Of a stretch of DNA of 64,000 nt, positions 1-9,580 are shown piece by piece. Position numbers and translations under genes: made by a program. The DNA comes from Ahaetulla prasina. Lineage: Eukaryota > Chordata > Lepidosauria > Squamata > Colubridae. Each line of letters begins with the position of its first letter. Positions within the stretch are counted from its first letter, which is position 1. The stretch lies in NCBI RefSeq assembly GCF_028640845.1, contig NC_080543.1:91687825-91751824 (forward strand). Reading direction: 5' to 3'. Under the pieces are notes generated by a model. The model ran no database searches. It worked only from the letters and a program-made list of their open reading frames with translations, and was not told the origin of the DNA.

Positions 1-1075
1 AAGGATACGAGCAACAAAGTTACAGTCATAAGTGGAAGGAGATGGGTGATGGGAACAATGAGAAGATTAATAGTAGTACAGATTTAGTGAATAGTTTGAC
101 AGTGTTGAGGGAATTATTTGTTTAGTAGAGTGATGGTGTTTGGGGGAAAAAACTGTTCTTGTGTCTAGTTGCTCTGGTGTGCAGTGTTTTATAGCACTGT
201 TTTGAGGGTAGGAGTTGAAACAGTTTATGTCCAGGATGTGAGCTATCTGTAAGTATTTTCACAGCCCTCTTTTTGATTTGTGATACAGGTCCTCAATGGA
301 AGGCAGGTTGATAGCAATTATTTTTTCTGCAGTTCTAATTATCTTCTGAAGTCTGTGTCTGTCTTGTTGGGTTGCAGAACCAAACCAGACAGTTATAGAG
401 ATATAGATGACAGACTCAATAATTCCTCTATAGAACTGGATCAGCAGCTCCTTGGGCAGTTTGAGCTTTCTGAGCTGGCGCAGAAAGAACATTCTTTGTT
501 GACGTTTTTGATGTTAGCTATCCATTTTAGATCTTGCGATATGGTAGAACTTAGAAATTTGAAGGTTTCTACTGTTGATACTGTGTTGTTTAGTATTGTG
601 AGAGATGGAAGTATGGAAGGGTTTCTCTTAAAGTCTACTTTCATTTCTACAGTTTTGAGTGTGTTCAGTTCCAGATTGTTCTGGTCGCACCATGAGGCTA
701 GTTGTTCAACCTTCCGTCTATATGCGGATTCATCATTGTCTCGAATGAGATCGATCACTGTTGTGTCATCTGAGAACTTCAGTAGTTTAACAGATGGATC
801 TTTAGAGATGAAGTCATTGGTACACAGAGAGAAGAGAAGTGGGGAGAGCACACAGCCTTGGGGGGCCCCTGTGCTAATTGTGCAGGTATCTGATGTGATC
901 TTGCTTAGCCTCACCTGCTGCTTCCTGTTTGTTAGGAAGCTTGTGATCCACTTACAAGTGTGTTCAGGTACCTGTGGCTGGTTTAGCTTAGTTAGAAGAG
1001 TGCCTGGAATGATGGTATTGAATGCTGAACTAAAGTCTACAAAGAGGACCCTTGCATAGGTCTTTGGAGACTCAA
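1..1075 (-). mobile_element. Rex1/Babar-like (CR1-group) LINE, 3' part, decayed
   Basis: The minus strand encodes reverse-transcriptase sequence. Motif A (FVDFSSAF) lies near 1046-1020, a STGAPQGCVLSPLLF block near 870-820, and the catalytic box reads FSDDT near 778-758. Downstream come LNTLKTVEM and the C-terminal FFLRQLRKLKLPKELL block. Reading frame shifts between the segments at 441-914 and 259-492, so the copy is dead. Its 3' end runs off the left edge of the window and its 5' side is truncated near 1075. The protein matches the younger copies at 7230-7880 and 52882-53764. Assignment to the Rex1/Babar branch of the CR1 group is from remembered family style and could be another CR1-group lineage. 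Confidence 0.8.
441..1075 (-). pseudogene. Reverse transcriptase domain of Rex1-like LINE, fingers/palm
   Basis: This frame is open from the truncation point to about 441 and contains the RT aspartate of motif A and the DD pair of motif C (FSDDT in place of the more usual FADDT). The reaction would be target-primed reverse transcription of the element RNA. It has no start codon of its own and no endonuclease domain, so it is a 5'-truncated relic. The thumb and C-terminal part continues in another frame at 259-492. Confidence 0.75.
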
Positions 1076-1095
1076 GATGTTGTAGGATGTAGTGC

Positions 1096-1190
1096 AGAGA
1101 TAGATAGATATAGATAGATATAGAAGATATTGTCTCATTTTAACTTGACTGCCTTGTATCTTGCTATGAATAAATTTTAAATTTTAAATC
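1096..1190. repeat. TAGA microsatellite and LINE-type A-rich tail
   Basis: A short imperfect (TAGA)n run at 1100-1125 is followed by a stretch ending in repeated AAATTTT units at 1170-1188. The second part looks like the tail of an old LINE whose body I cannot identify. Confidence 0.4.
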
Positions 1191-1769
1191 ATGAACTAAA
1201 TAATTATCTCATTCAGACCAGCACAATACTTTCTCATTTTTATGGAACTTAAAAGTAAAACAATAGAGTGGCCAGTTACATGTTTATTTGATTCTGAGCA
1301 GCAAGCAAGACCATTTATAGGGAGGGGGAAGTTTTCAAGATATGCAGCAGGAAAGGGGACTGGGAAATCAAGGGGCAATTAAATAGGATGTATTTCCACA
1401 TTCCCTCCTTCCCTGTGTTCTGTCTAGTGCTGCAACCGTCTCTTGACTGCTGCTATTCTACCAATGAATGAGATACTTATTATTCATGCTTGTTTCCTTT
1501 CTTGGAGCCATACGGCCAAGCAGGCAAAGGCAAAGGAATGGTCTTTGTAACAGTAGCTGCTACAGAGACTTTGTAACAGTAGCTGCTACAGAGACTAAGA
1601 CTAAGATCCTACAATCTACATAATCTAGAAGTGATGCATATGTGCTTTTTCCATAACAATTGAGATTCCCATAATTTCTTGCTAAGAAATCAGCCAATGA
1701 GTTTCATTCTCCAAGCTCACCCCATCTGAAATGGTCTTTTTAAAGACTGAGATATCAAGACCTCTTCTC
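1191..1769. other. AT-rich non-coding stretch with a 26-bp tandem duplication
   Basis: No gene is recognised. A 26-bp unit containing GTAACAGTAGCTGCTAC is present twice in tandem (1543-1568 and 1569-1594). The unit contains a near-palindrome around GTAGCTGCTAC. Confidence 0.5.
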
Positions 1770-1985
1770 CTGCTGTTGATGTTAAGGCACCATGATAGAA
1801 AGTGGAAGACTGGGAGAAGTCCAGTCCTGCATTAGGCATGGAGCCAGTTGGGTTACTTTAAGCCAGTCATTTTCTCTCAGTCCTTGGAAGAAGGCAATGG
1901 CAAATCACTTCCAAAAATGTTGCTAGGAAAACAGCATGGACTTAACATGACTTGAAGGCCTACCATTATAGACACAAAAACGTTG
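1770..1985 (+). mobile_element. tRNA-headed squamate SINE (GTTAAGGCAC family), partial
   Basis: The sequence begins with a GTTAAGGCAC box like the A-box region of tRNA-derived SINEs. It goes on through the conserved family text CAGTCCTGCATTAGGCATGG and GGCAATGGCAAATCACTTCC. The same text occurs at 28462-28860 and, reversed, at 17690-17890. It is diverged and the first bases of the head are not clear. Such SINEs are made by RNA polymerase III and moved by LINE machinery. Confidence 0.6.
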
Positions 1986-2776
1986 ATTAAGCTATGAATG
2001 TATCAACTGCATTTTTATTCCTCTGATACTTTCCCAAGTTATATAAAGAATGGTAAATGCAGGATTATGTCTGATTATGAAACAGGATGGAAGTTGAATA
2101 CTAGAATGTTGATTTTTATGCAGTAGGCAGGAACAAGGTATTCAAATGACAAATACAAAATATTAACATGTGAAAAACCTTTCTGATTGTAGCTCAGTAG
2201 GAATTTTAATGAGAACAAAAGGAGAGCATGAAATAAAAGTCAAAGGAAATATTATGTGCATAAGAAATGCAGATATTATCATGCTGAAAGCATTTAAGGG
2301 CAACCATATCCCTATCTAAGACTTATCCTCCTCAGCATTTCTGAAAACAGTTCAAAAACATCTGACATGACATTAATGTGGGTGATTTAGATATAAACAT
2401 AGTTACTCAGTCAGTTAGTTCTCATGCTACAGGTTGGAAGGGGGGTTGTTTAAGAACCAATCTGAATATTGCAGAAACAAGTCAGATGGAAACAGGCAAA
2501 AGTAGTCTCTTACGTAGGATGGCAAGCAAAATGAAGCACTATTTATAAATAGGTCCTATTTTTATAAATTCTTAAATCATAGCAGTTACAGAAATCCTTT
2601 TAGCTTTGCCTAATTTACAAGGGCAGAGACATAAATACTTTTAATCAAGGATTCTGCTGGCCCACTAATTCAAGAGATCTATAATACGTTGCATTTGCAC
2701 ACATGTAATTTGTATGTGGTAGACTATAAATCCATAAATCTTTGTGTGGCCTCTTGCATTCCTTAGAAGAAGAAAC
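1986..2776. other. AT-rich sequence, nothing recognised
   Basis: There is no convincing coding region, repeat family or RNA gene in this stretch. Confidence 0.5.
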
Positions 2777-2778
2777 TA

Positions 2779-2808
2779 CCGTATATACTCGAGTATAAGC
2801 CGATCTGA
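2779..2808 (+). repeat. Left terminal inverted repeat of Tigger-type element
   Basis: It starts CCGTATATACTCGAGTATAA immediately after TA at 2777-2778. The first 25 bases match the reverse complement of the right end without a mismatch. Confidence 0.9.
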
Positions 2809-3051
2809 ATATAAGCCGAGGTACCTAATTTTACCACAAAAACTGGGAAAAACTATTGACTCGAGTATAAGCCGAGGGTGGGAAATGAGGCAGCTACTGG
2901 TCAATGTAAAAAATAAAGATAGAGCCAAGTAAAATAACATGAATATTTATTTGAACGAAAAACAATAAAAGTGCAAAAGGGGGTCCCCAAAAAGAATATG
3001 GTATCAAAAATACAGTATCTTTAAAAGTAACAGCAACCAAGCTAACGAGAG

Positions 3052-3585
3052 CTAAAATCCCTCAAAACTGGAGTTCTCCTCCTCATCATCTGTTTGTCCA
3101 AACAGAGCTTCAGCTACTTCAGCTTCTGTGATGTTATCCGCATATACGTTGTCGTCATCACTGAGTTCACAGTCGTCATCATCACTGCTGTCACTCTCAT
3201 ACAATGCGCTGTCTTCACTGCCATCCATAGCATTACTAATGCCACATTTCTTGAAGGCACGTTGCACCATGTCCTCTGGAATATCTTCCCATGCATCACG
3301 AACCCACTGTGCTATTAGTTCTATGTCTGGCTTTCTCAGATTTCCAACTTTTGTCAGACGAGCTTGACCAGATGTCATCCATTCATGCCACATCCTTCGC
3401 ACATGGTCCTTGAAAGGTTTATTTAAACTGACATCTAGGGGCTGCAATACAGATGTAAGCCCACCTGGAATAACGCACAAAGTGACTTGAGATGACTTTG
3501 CCAATTTTTTTATGTCATCAGATGTGTGGGCTCTGAACATATCCCAAACTAACAGTGATCTTCTAGTCCAGTCCCCACTCCTCAA
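3052..3585 (-). pseudogene. Pogo/Tigger transposase, C-terminal part of DDE domain
   Basis: The reading frame holds LLVWDMFRAH, which contains a catalytic aspartate region, then VIPGGLTSVLQPLDVSLNKP and a tryptophan-containing block (MWHEWMTSG) typical of the DDE_1 domain of pogo/Tigger/jerky transposases. An acidic serine- and aspartate-rich tail ends in DDEEENSSFEGF. The family protein is usually 450-600 residues with N-terminal helix-turn-helix DNA-binding domains. Only about the last 177 residues survive. The frame stops being transposase-like just upstream of 3585, where CR1-like sequence begins, so the gene is truncated by internal deletion. It would act as a cut-and-paste DNA transposase in the nucleus if whole. 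Confidence 0.85.
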
Positions 3586-3589
3586 GCAA

Positions 3590-3665
3590 GAGATCCTATA
3601 CTGTTTCAGACAAAGGATTGTCCAGTCTGTTCTTTAAAAACCCTCCAGGAATGAAGTGTCCAATA
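3590..3665 (-). mobile_element. CR1 3'-end snippet inside the Tigger-type element
   Basis: The text GTTTCAGACAAAGGATTGTC and CTTTAAAAACCCTCCAGGAA is the minus-strand form of the CR1 3' region seen intact at 7964-8139. It marks the break where the transposase gene ends. Confidence 0.55.
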
Positions 3666-3682
3666 AGGTTCAAATTGCAAGT

Positions 3683-3790
3683 ACCGGTAGTCCTCAATTT
3701 AAGACTGCAATTGAGCCCAAAACATTGTTTTGTTATTTTTCCCTAACCGTGTATGTATCCCCCTGCCCCCCATTTTACGTCAGGCTGCCA
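3683..3790 (+). mobile_element. Fragment resembling the CAGGTAGTCCTC Tigger MITE
   Basis: GGTAGTCCTCAATTTAAGAC and CAATTGAGCCCAAAACATTG match the left end of the MITE at 19968-20345. It is cut short at the start of the microsatellite. Confidence 0.55.
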
Positions 3791-3810
3791 TCAAAGCGAA
3801 GCACGGCTGA

Positions 3811-3822
3811 ATATTATTATTA

Positions 3823-3856
<34 letters not shown>

Positions 3857-3861
3857 CATCA

Positions 3862-3904
<43 letters not shown>

Positions 3905-3924
3905 TATCATTATTATCATCATCA

Positions 3925-3958
<34 letters not shown>

Positions 3959-4023
3959 CATCATCATTATTATTATTATCATCATTATTATTATTATTAT
4001 CATTATCATTATTATCATTATCA

Positions 4024-4072
<49 letters not shown>

Positions 4073-4146
4073 TATCATTATCATCATCATTATTATTATT
4101 ATTATTATTATCATTATTATTATTATTATTATATGATGATGATGAT
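3811..4146. repeat. Large (ATT)n/(ATC)n microsatellite
   Basis: About 320 bp of uninterrupted three-base units alternate between blocks of ATT and blocks of ATC, ending in (ATG)n. It gives open frames of poly-Ile, poly-Tyr/His and Met/Ile in the different frames. These are artefacts of the repeat, not genes. Confidence 0.97.
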
Positions 4147-5230
4147 TTTTTTGCATTGGACAGAGCGAGCTTCAGTTTACCAAACTTTGTATCTTTTAAT
4201 GAAACGTGTTAGTCTGGAAGGGACTGTTTGAACTCACAAAACACTTGCAACTTTTAGTTCCGTGCTGAGGATTTTTGGAAAGCAGCCCAGCAATATTTAT
4301 TTATTGCTCGGACTGCTCTTATTTTCACTCCCCTTTTCTTTCTTTTCCTTCCTCCTCCTCCTTCTCTGCCTCTCTTCGTCCCCACCTCCCGGGATCCTTG
4401 CGGGTCGAAGGTTCTGCCCTGCCTTACACCAGCTGCCCACCTATGCCAAGGTCTCCCTGGCTCTTTCGCTCTCTGTAAGCAGCGGCTTCTCGGCAGCGTC
4501 GCCCCCCTCCCCTCCATGGATCGGCTCCTTCCCCAGCACTGGAGGCATCCTTAGGAATACACCTCCACCTCCAGGAAAATAAAAAGAGGCAGAGAAGGTA
4601 AATCGCCCGCCCCGTTCGGAAAGGAAGGGGAGAGGACTCCAATGGAAGAAGGGAGAGGAGAATTACCAATAACAAACACAAAGCGCTGGGTTAGAGGTGC
4701 CTTGTCATGTACAAGGAGATCAGAGAGGGCAACCACCGCAAAACAATAATCAGACTCAAAACGGGCTGCTTATTTGCCATTTGCTCTGGGTAGAACGGTT
4801 TTTTTTTTTTTAAAAAATTGGTTTGGAGAAGGAAAGCTAATTTGCTGATCTGCGAGGGTCGGTTTCTTTGCCTCCTTCTTCTTCCTCCTCCTTCTTCCCA
4901 CCCTAGCTTGCAATGCCCCCACCTCTCCTCCTCCTCCTCCTCCTGCCCCCCTCTCGGGGGGAGAAATCGTTTGCTCTTGCCGTATTTCTCCGCTTTCCAA
5001 GAGGCTTTTCTTTTTCACCTCTTTCTCCCCACCTCCCCAATTTCCATAGGGGGGGGGGGAAAAAACCTGGGGAAAACTTGGCAAAAAATAAAATAAAATA
5101 AAAAGTACTGAGTGCAAATGTTTTTTTTTTATACTGTAGTTGGAGTTTTCCACGTTTCTTTCACATTCAAGGCAGCATTCTCCCCCCATCCCTCGCTGCT
5201 TTTCCAAAACATGCTTTGAAACCTTTGCAT
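4147..5230. other. GC-richer, pyrimidine-rich block inside the Tigger-type element, unidentified
   Basis: Dense CT tracts (4315-4400, 4865-4980) are mixed with CCTCC runs and G/A homopolymers (5050-5066). Open frames exist on both strands but are low-complexity Pro/Ser/Leu or Gly/Arg sequence without any recognisable domain. The base composition differs sharply from the flanks outside the transposon. It may be captured host DNA, for example promoter or 5'-UTR sequence, but nothing here proves that. Confidence 0.4.
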
Positions 5231-5235
5231 TTTAT

Positions 5236-6250
5236 TGGGATGTATTCGTGACAACGCCTCCGCCCCTCCGAGGCGAGAGGAGGACGAGTAAGAGGAGGCG
5301 AGTGACAAACAAATAAAGAGAGTTCTTCTCGCTTGGCGTTGTCACCTCGCCCTCCTCTCCAGCGAAATTGAGTGCGGCGGCAGTGGGGTGGGTGGGTGGG
5401 TGGGTGGGGAGGCCGCCGTGCCGTGCCGGCGGGGGGAGCCCGGGATTGAAGTGCCGGCATGCTTTGCCAGCTCGGCCGGCTCGTTTTGGGGCGGCTGGCC
5501 TCGGCGTTCTTCCGCCGCTTTTGATGGCGGCGGCGGCGGTGGTCGGCGGAGGGGCGGAGGGGCGTTCGACATTTCGCCTCTCACTCGTCCTCCTCTTGCC
5601 CCGCGGTGGGGGCGGAGGCGTTGTCACCTCGCCCTCCTCTCCAGCGAAATTGAGTGCGGCGGCAGAGGCCGCCGTGAAGTGCCGGCTGGGGAGCCCAGGG
5701 CCAATCCCGGGCTCCCCAGCCGGCACTTCACGGCGGCCTCCCCACCCCCACTGCCGCCGCACTCAATTTCGGCTTTCGAGAGGAGGCGAGGGTGACAAAC
5801 GCCAAGGCGAGAAGAACTCTATTTGTTTGTCACTCTCGCCGAGGGGCGTTGTCACCGCCCTCGAAAGCCGAAATTGAGTGCGGCGGCAGTGGGGTGGGTG
5901 GGGAGGCCGCGTGAAGTGCCGGCTGGGGAGCCCGGGATTGGCTCCTGGCCCCCAGCCGGCACTTCACGGCGGCCTCCCCACCCACCCACCCCCACTGCCG
6001 CCGCACTCAATTTCGGCTGGAGAGGAGGCGAGGGTGACAACGCCTCCGCCCCCACCGCGGGCAAGAGGAGGACGAGTAAGAGGAGGCGAGGGTGACAACG
6101 CCCCTCCGCCCCTCCGCCCCTCCGCCCCCTCCGCCGACCACCGCCATCAAAAAGCGGCGGAAGAAAACGCCGGAGGCCAGCCGCCGCCCCAAAACGAGCC
6201 GGCCGAGCTGGCAAAGCATGCCGGCAGCATTTGGGCTCGTCCTGCCGGCC
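5236..6250. repeat. CpG-rich nested foldback array
   Basis: A set of CpG-rich modules is repeated in both orientations. The module with GAAATTGAGTGCGGCGGCAG occurs near 5365, 5646 and 5870 in the plus sense, and as its reverse complement near 5750 and 5995. Two local palindromes are centred near 5702 and 5943. The block 5445-5565 (GCATGCTTTGCCAGCTCGGC onward) reappears reverse-complemented at about 6105-6235. The block 5575-5650 reappears reverse-complemented at about 6010-6095. Open frames through it are a consequence of high GC, not evidence of genes. Confidence 0.85.
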
Positions 6251-6305
6251 CAGCTGTTCCCGAGGGCAAAAAACCCTCTCCCTGGGTCGGCTCTGCAAGG
6301 GTAGA

Positions 6306-6383
6306 CTCGAGTATAAGCCGAGGGGGCGTTTTTCAGCACAAAAAACGTGCCGAAAAACTCGGCTTATACTCGAGTATATACGG
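6306..6383 (-). repeat. Right terminal inverted repeat with subterminal hairpin
   Basis: The last 25 bases complement the left end exactly and are followed by TA. Just inside, GAGTATAAGCCGAG and CTCGGCTTATACTC form a second inverted pair with a short loop. Confidence 0.9.
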
Positions 6384-6385
6384 TA

Positions 6386-6815
6386 TATGTACCACGAATT
6401 ACTTTATTCCAGGAAAAATTTCTCTGTACTACTCAAACCCAGGAGAATGAACATAGAAATCTACCTTTCTTCTTGTCAATAGTAATAAAGAAACATTAAA
6501 ATGCTTTCAAAATTAAGCTACCAATTCAATAATTATTATATTTATCAAGTTCAAAGACCTAGAGCTGTAGACAAAGGGGAAAGGGGAAAATGAAGGGTGA
6601 AATAGTGACTGAATATTTATCTCTTTCTCTAGCTCTTCCAGAAAGAGACAGACAGAACAAACGAACAAGGGCAGAATGGAATAGAACAAAGGTTAACAAA
6701 GGCATTACAACTCAGATCCTTTTCCATAAAATGCAATTCAGATTGTAAATTGGATGTAGTTTCTGTAAATTCCTAGATTTCTTTATTTTTCCTGGGGATT
6801 GGAGGTCTGCTTATT
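6386..6815. other. AT-rich flank, nothing recognised
   Basis: No coding region or repeat family is recognised in this stretch. Confidence 0.5.
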
Positions 6816-7195
6816 TGGAATATTCTTTATTAGCCAATTGTGATTAGTCACATAAGGAATTTGTCTCCAGTGCATAAGCTTTCAGCGTAGATACAAACAA
6901 CAAAAAGATAAGTCACAGATTATAAATCGTAAGATACAATAATAAATCATATACAAACAAGTGAAAAATCATGATACCAATAAAAGCAGATAGTAGGAAA
7001 GATGAGAAGATGAGAAAGATGAGAAGGATAATAGCATGGGTATTACATGGGTAAGTATGTTAGGTGTTCAGCAGAATGATGGCATGGGGAAAAAGCTATC
7101 TTTATGTTCAGTTGTCTTGGCATGCAATGCCCTATGTTGGAATGTCCTTATCTGGCTTTGATTCAGCCAGCAGGAGGATTTCTATTATTTTATTT
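6816..7195 (-). mobile_element. Rex1-like LINE 3' end, old copy
   Basis: The tail TATTCTTTATTAGCCAATTG and AAGGAATTTGTCTCCAGTGC is the reverse complement of the 3' end found on the plus strand at 7810-7870. The text at 7060-7190 matches the minus-strand region 125-260 of the first LINE. It is clearly more diverged than its neighbour at 7230. Confidence 0.75.
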
Positions 7196-7229
7196 ACAGA
7201 AAAGGAAAATGAGAGACAAAAGAGCTTCT

Positions 7230-7880
7230 TTTCTCCTGTTCCTCTCAAACTGCCCAAGGAGCTGCTGATCCAATTCTACAGAGGAATTATTGAGTCTGTC
7301 ATTTGCACCTCTATAACTGTCTGGTTCGGTTCTGCAACCCAACAAGAAAAACACAGACTTCAGAGGATAATTAGAACTGCAGAAAAAATAATTGCTACCA
7401 ACCTGCCTTCCATTGAGGACCTGTATACTGCATGAATCAAGAAGAGGGCCGTGAAAATATTTGCAGATCCCTCACATCCTGGATATAAACTGTTTCAACT
7501 CCTACCCTCAAAACGACGCTATAGAGCACTGCACACCAGAACAACTAGACCCAAGAACAGTTTTTTCCCGAAGGCCATCACTCTTCTAAACAATAATTCC
7601 CTCAACACTGTCAGACTATTTACTGAATCTGGACTACTATTAATCGTTTCATAGTTCCCATCGCCAATTTCTTTCCACTTATGACTGTATGACTATAACT
7701 TGTTGCTGGCAATCCTTATGATTTATATTGATATATTGATCATCAATTGTGTTGTAAATGTTGTACCTTGATGAACGTATCTTTTCTTTTATGTACACTG
7801 AGAGCATATGCACCAAGACAAATTCCTTGTGTGTCCAATCACACTTGGCCAATAAAAAAAAATTCTAAATTCTAAATTCT
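7230..7880 (+). mobile_element. Rex1-like LINE 3' end, young copy
   Basis: The plus strand encodes the C-terminal RT region (LPKELLIQFYRGIIESVICT, WFGSATQQ, NLPSIEDLY). It then has a 3' UTR ending TTGTGTGTCCAATCACACTT, AATAAA-like sequence and an ATTCTAA-type tail. It is nearly identical to 53126-53764. A single C-to-T change turns an arginine codon into a stop at about 7434. The 5' end is truncated near 7230. Confidence 0.85.
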
Positions 7881-7963
7881 AAGAGTGAACTTCCTGCTTT
7901 TTGATGTTGACAGATCAAGTTTAGTTTATATTTTCATTATTTTCTGTCTGTACATCCTACAAT

Positions 7964-8139
7964 TAGAGTAGAATATCAGAGTTGGAAGGGACCTTGGAGG
8001 TCTTCTAATCCAAGCCCCAGCTTAGGCAGGAAACCCTGTATCATTTCAGACAAATAGTTATCCAATCTCTTCTTAAAAACTTCCAGTATTGGAACATTTA
8101 CAACTTCTGGAGGCGAGTTGTTCCACTGATTAATTGTTC
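7964..8139 (-). mobile_element. CR1 LINE, terminal part (left half of a split copy)
   Basis: This is the reverse complement of the CR1 3' end: GTTGGAAGGGACCTTGGAGG, then CAGGCAGGAAACCCTGTATC. It continues without loss at 10889 after the inserted element, with the duplicated 14 bases CTGATTAATTGTTC at the junctions. Confidence 0.9.
8126..8139. repeat. Target-site duplication, left copy
   Basis: CTGATTAATTGTTC is repeated exactly at 10875-10888 on the other side of the insertion, and it is part of the host CR1 sequence. Confidence 0.92.
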
Positions 8140-8486
8140 CTTTTTTTTAAAATCAATTTTTATTAGTTTTTCCCCCCCTCACCTTCACCCACATATTTTA
8201 TGAAGAGAGTATTGGCCATATCATATCTTATACAACTTAACATATCCAAGTACATTTTACTTAGTTACAATTTCTGCCAAATGTTCTTTTTCCATATTTT
8301 TAATCATATCTTGATATTTCTATGCTTATTTATATAAGCCGCATCTTCTTTCGCCCTCAAGTTTTAATTTCTTCATTTTTACTAATATATAGTCTCTTTT
8401 ATTATTTTTTAAATAGTTCAGTTTTTATCTTGATATATTCAAACATGTTCGGGGTTGCCTTGCTTCCATTTCATCTTTTTCGTTTT

Positions 8487-8726
8487 ACAGCAATCTTTCT
8501 TCTCTTTCTCATTCCTCTCCCTCCCTTCTTTTATCCTTCCTACTTTCTTCTCTCCTCTTTTATTCCTTCTTTACTTCCCCTTCCTTTCTCCCCCCCTCTC
8601 TTCCTCCTTATCTAACCTTCTCTCCTACTCTTATTTCCCCTCCCTTTCTTTCTCTCCTCTTCCCTTTCTTCTTTTCCTCTCTCTCCTTCTCCCTTTCTTC
8701 CATCTCTCTCCTTCTTACCTCTCTCT
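8487..8726. repeat. Homopyrimidine tract
   Basis: About 240 bases on the plus strand are nearly all C and T with a few A. It lies in the 3' half of the L1-like element. Open frames here are Ser/Leu/Phe/Pro runs without domains. Confidence 0.85.
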
Positions 8727-9580
8727 ATTGCTGTATTCATTTTCAATTCAATATTTTTCACCATGGTGTCCAGACAACCCCGATTTTTTCATTTATTTAT
8801 ATTTCTCAGAATTCCCCTCATATATTTTTAATTAATAACATTGTCTTTTAACTTATTCCATTTTTACCTTACAGCCTTTTAATTAATTCAACCCTCCACC
8901 TCTTATTTTCTTTAAATTCTTATTCCCAGTTCAATAGTTATTTTTCTCTTTCATTAACATATATCATTTACTAACATTTCAATTTTGTTCAATTTTATAT
9001 CTTACTTTCAATTATTTTCATCTATAAACCTATAATTTCATCTATAATTCTATCTTTCACTGCTGGTCTATTTTTCTTAAACAGTATACTTCTTCCTTTT
9101 TTACTTCTTTTCAGTTTTATATCTTAATTTCAATTAGTTTTTTGTTTTTTTCAATATTTAAAACATATTTCTTTACCATCCATTATAATTCTCTCCAGTC
9201 CATGCATCCTCAGACAATAAAACATATAACCTATTTTATCTTTCACATTTTATCTACTTCTCCATTTTACATTAAACAGTATATTTCTTCTTTTTTTCTT
9301 CTTACATACACTTCATTTCATCTTTGCTTGCTTCTCTTTTATAATAATCTACATATTTCTTCTAATTTACTTCATATATACAGTTTCTACTACCAATATC
9401 CTTCCCTTAAATCAACCTATTAATATTTTAATTTCCTTTCTGCTATCCATTCTTCTTCCCCTTTTAACCATTTTATTTAGGTCTCTCCAAAATCTCATTT
9501 CTTAATGTTTTCCTTCCTTTCTCTTATCTTCTTCTTTTTCTCTTTCTTATATCTTCCTTTCTTCCTCCTTTCTCTAGTTT

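Larger units (their letters stand above)
2779..6383 (-). mobile_element. Pogo/Tigger-type DNA transposon, 3.6 kb, rearranged
   Basis: Both ends carry the same 25-bp terminal inverted repeat, beginning CCGTATATACTCGAGTATAA, with a TA target duplication outside (2777-2778 and 6384-6385). TA duplication is the rule for Tc1/mariner elements, which include pogo/Tigger. Subterminal copies of GAGTATAAGCCGA occur at both ends. The transposase remnant on the minus strand (3052-3585) confirms the class. The interior is not a normal transposon body. It holds a CR1-like snippet, a fragment resembling a Tigger MITE, a 320-bp ATT/ATC microsatellite, a pyrimidine-rich block and a CpG-rich foldback array. 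The two intact ends imply that the whole block once moved, or could move, as one unit if transposase were supplied in trans. Confidence 0.85.

Noticed and set aside
280..1059. 259-codon plus-strand frame
   Set aside because: It is the shadow of the LINE reverse transcriptase read on the minus strand.
3656..4231. Long open frames of poly-Ile or Tyr/His
   Set aside because: They are readings of the ATT/ATC microsatellite and have no other coding sign.
5232..6450. Several overlapping open frames of 80-190 codons on both strands
   Set aside because: High GC and inverted repeats remove stop codons in all frames. The sequences are low-complexity and mirror each other.
8322..8835. Plus-strand hydrophobic Phe/Leu/Ser frames that resemble membrane proteins
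   Set aside because: They come from the homopyrimidine strand of the L1-like element. The element is read on the other strand.
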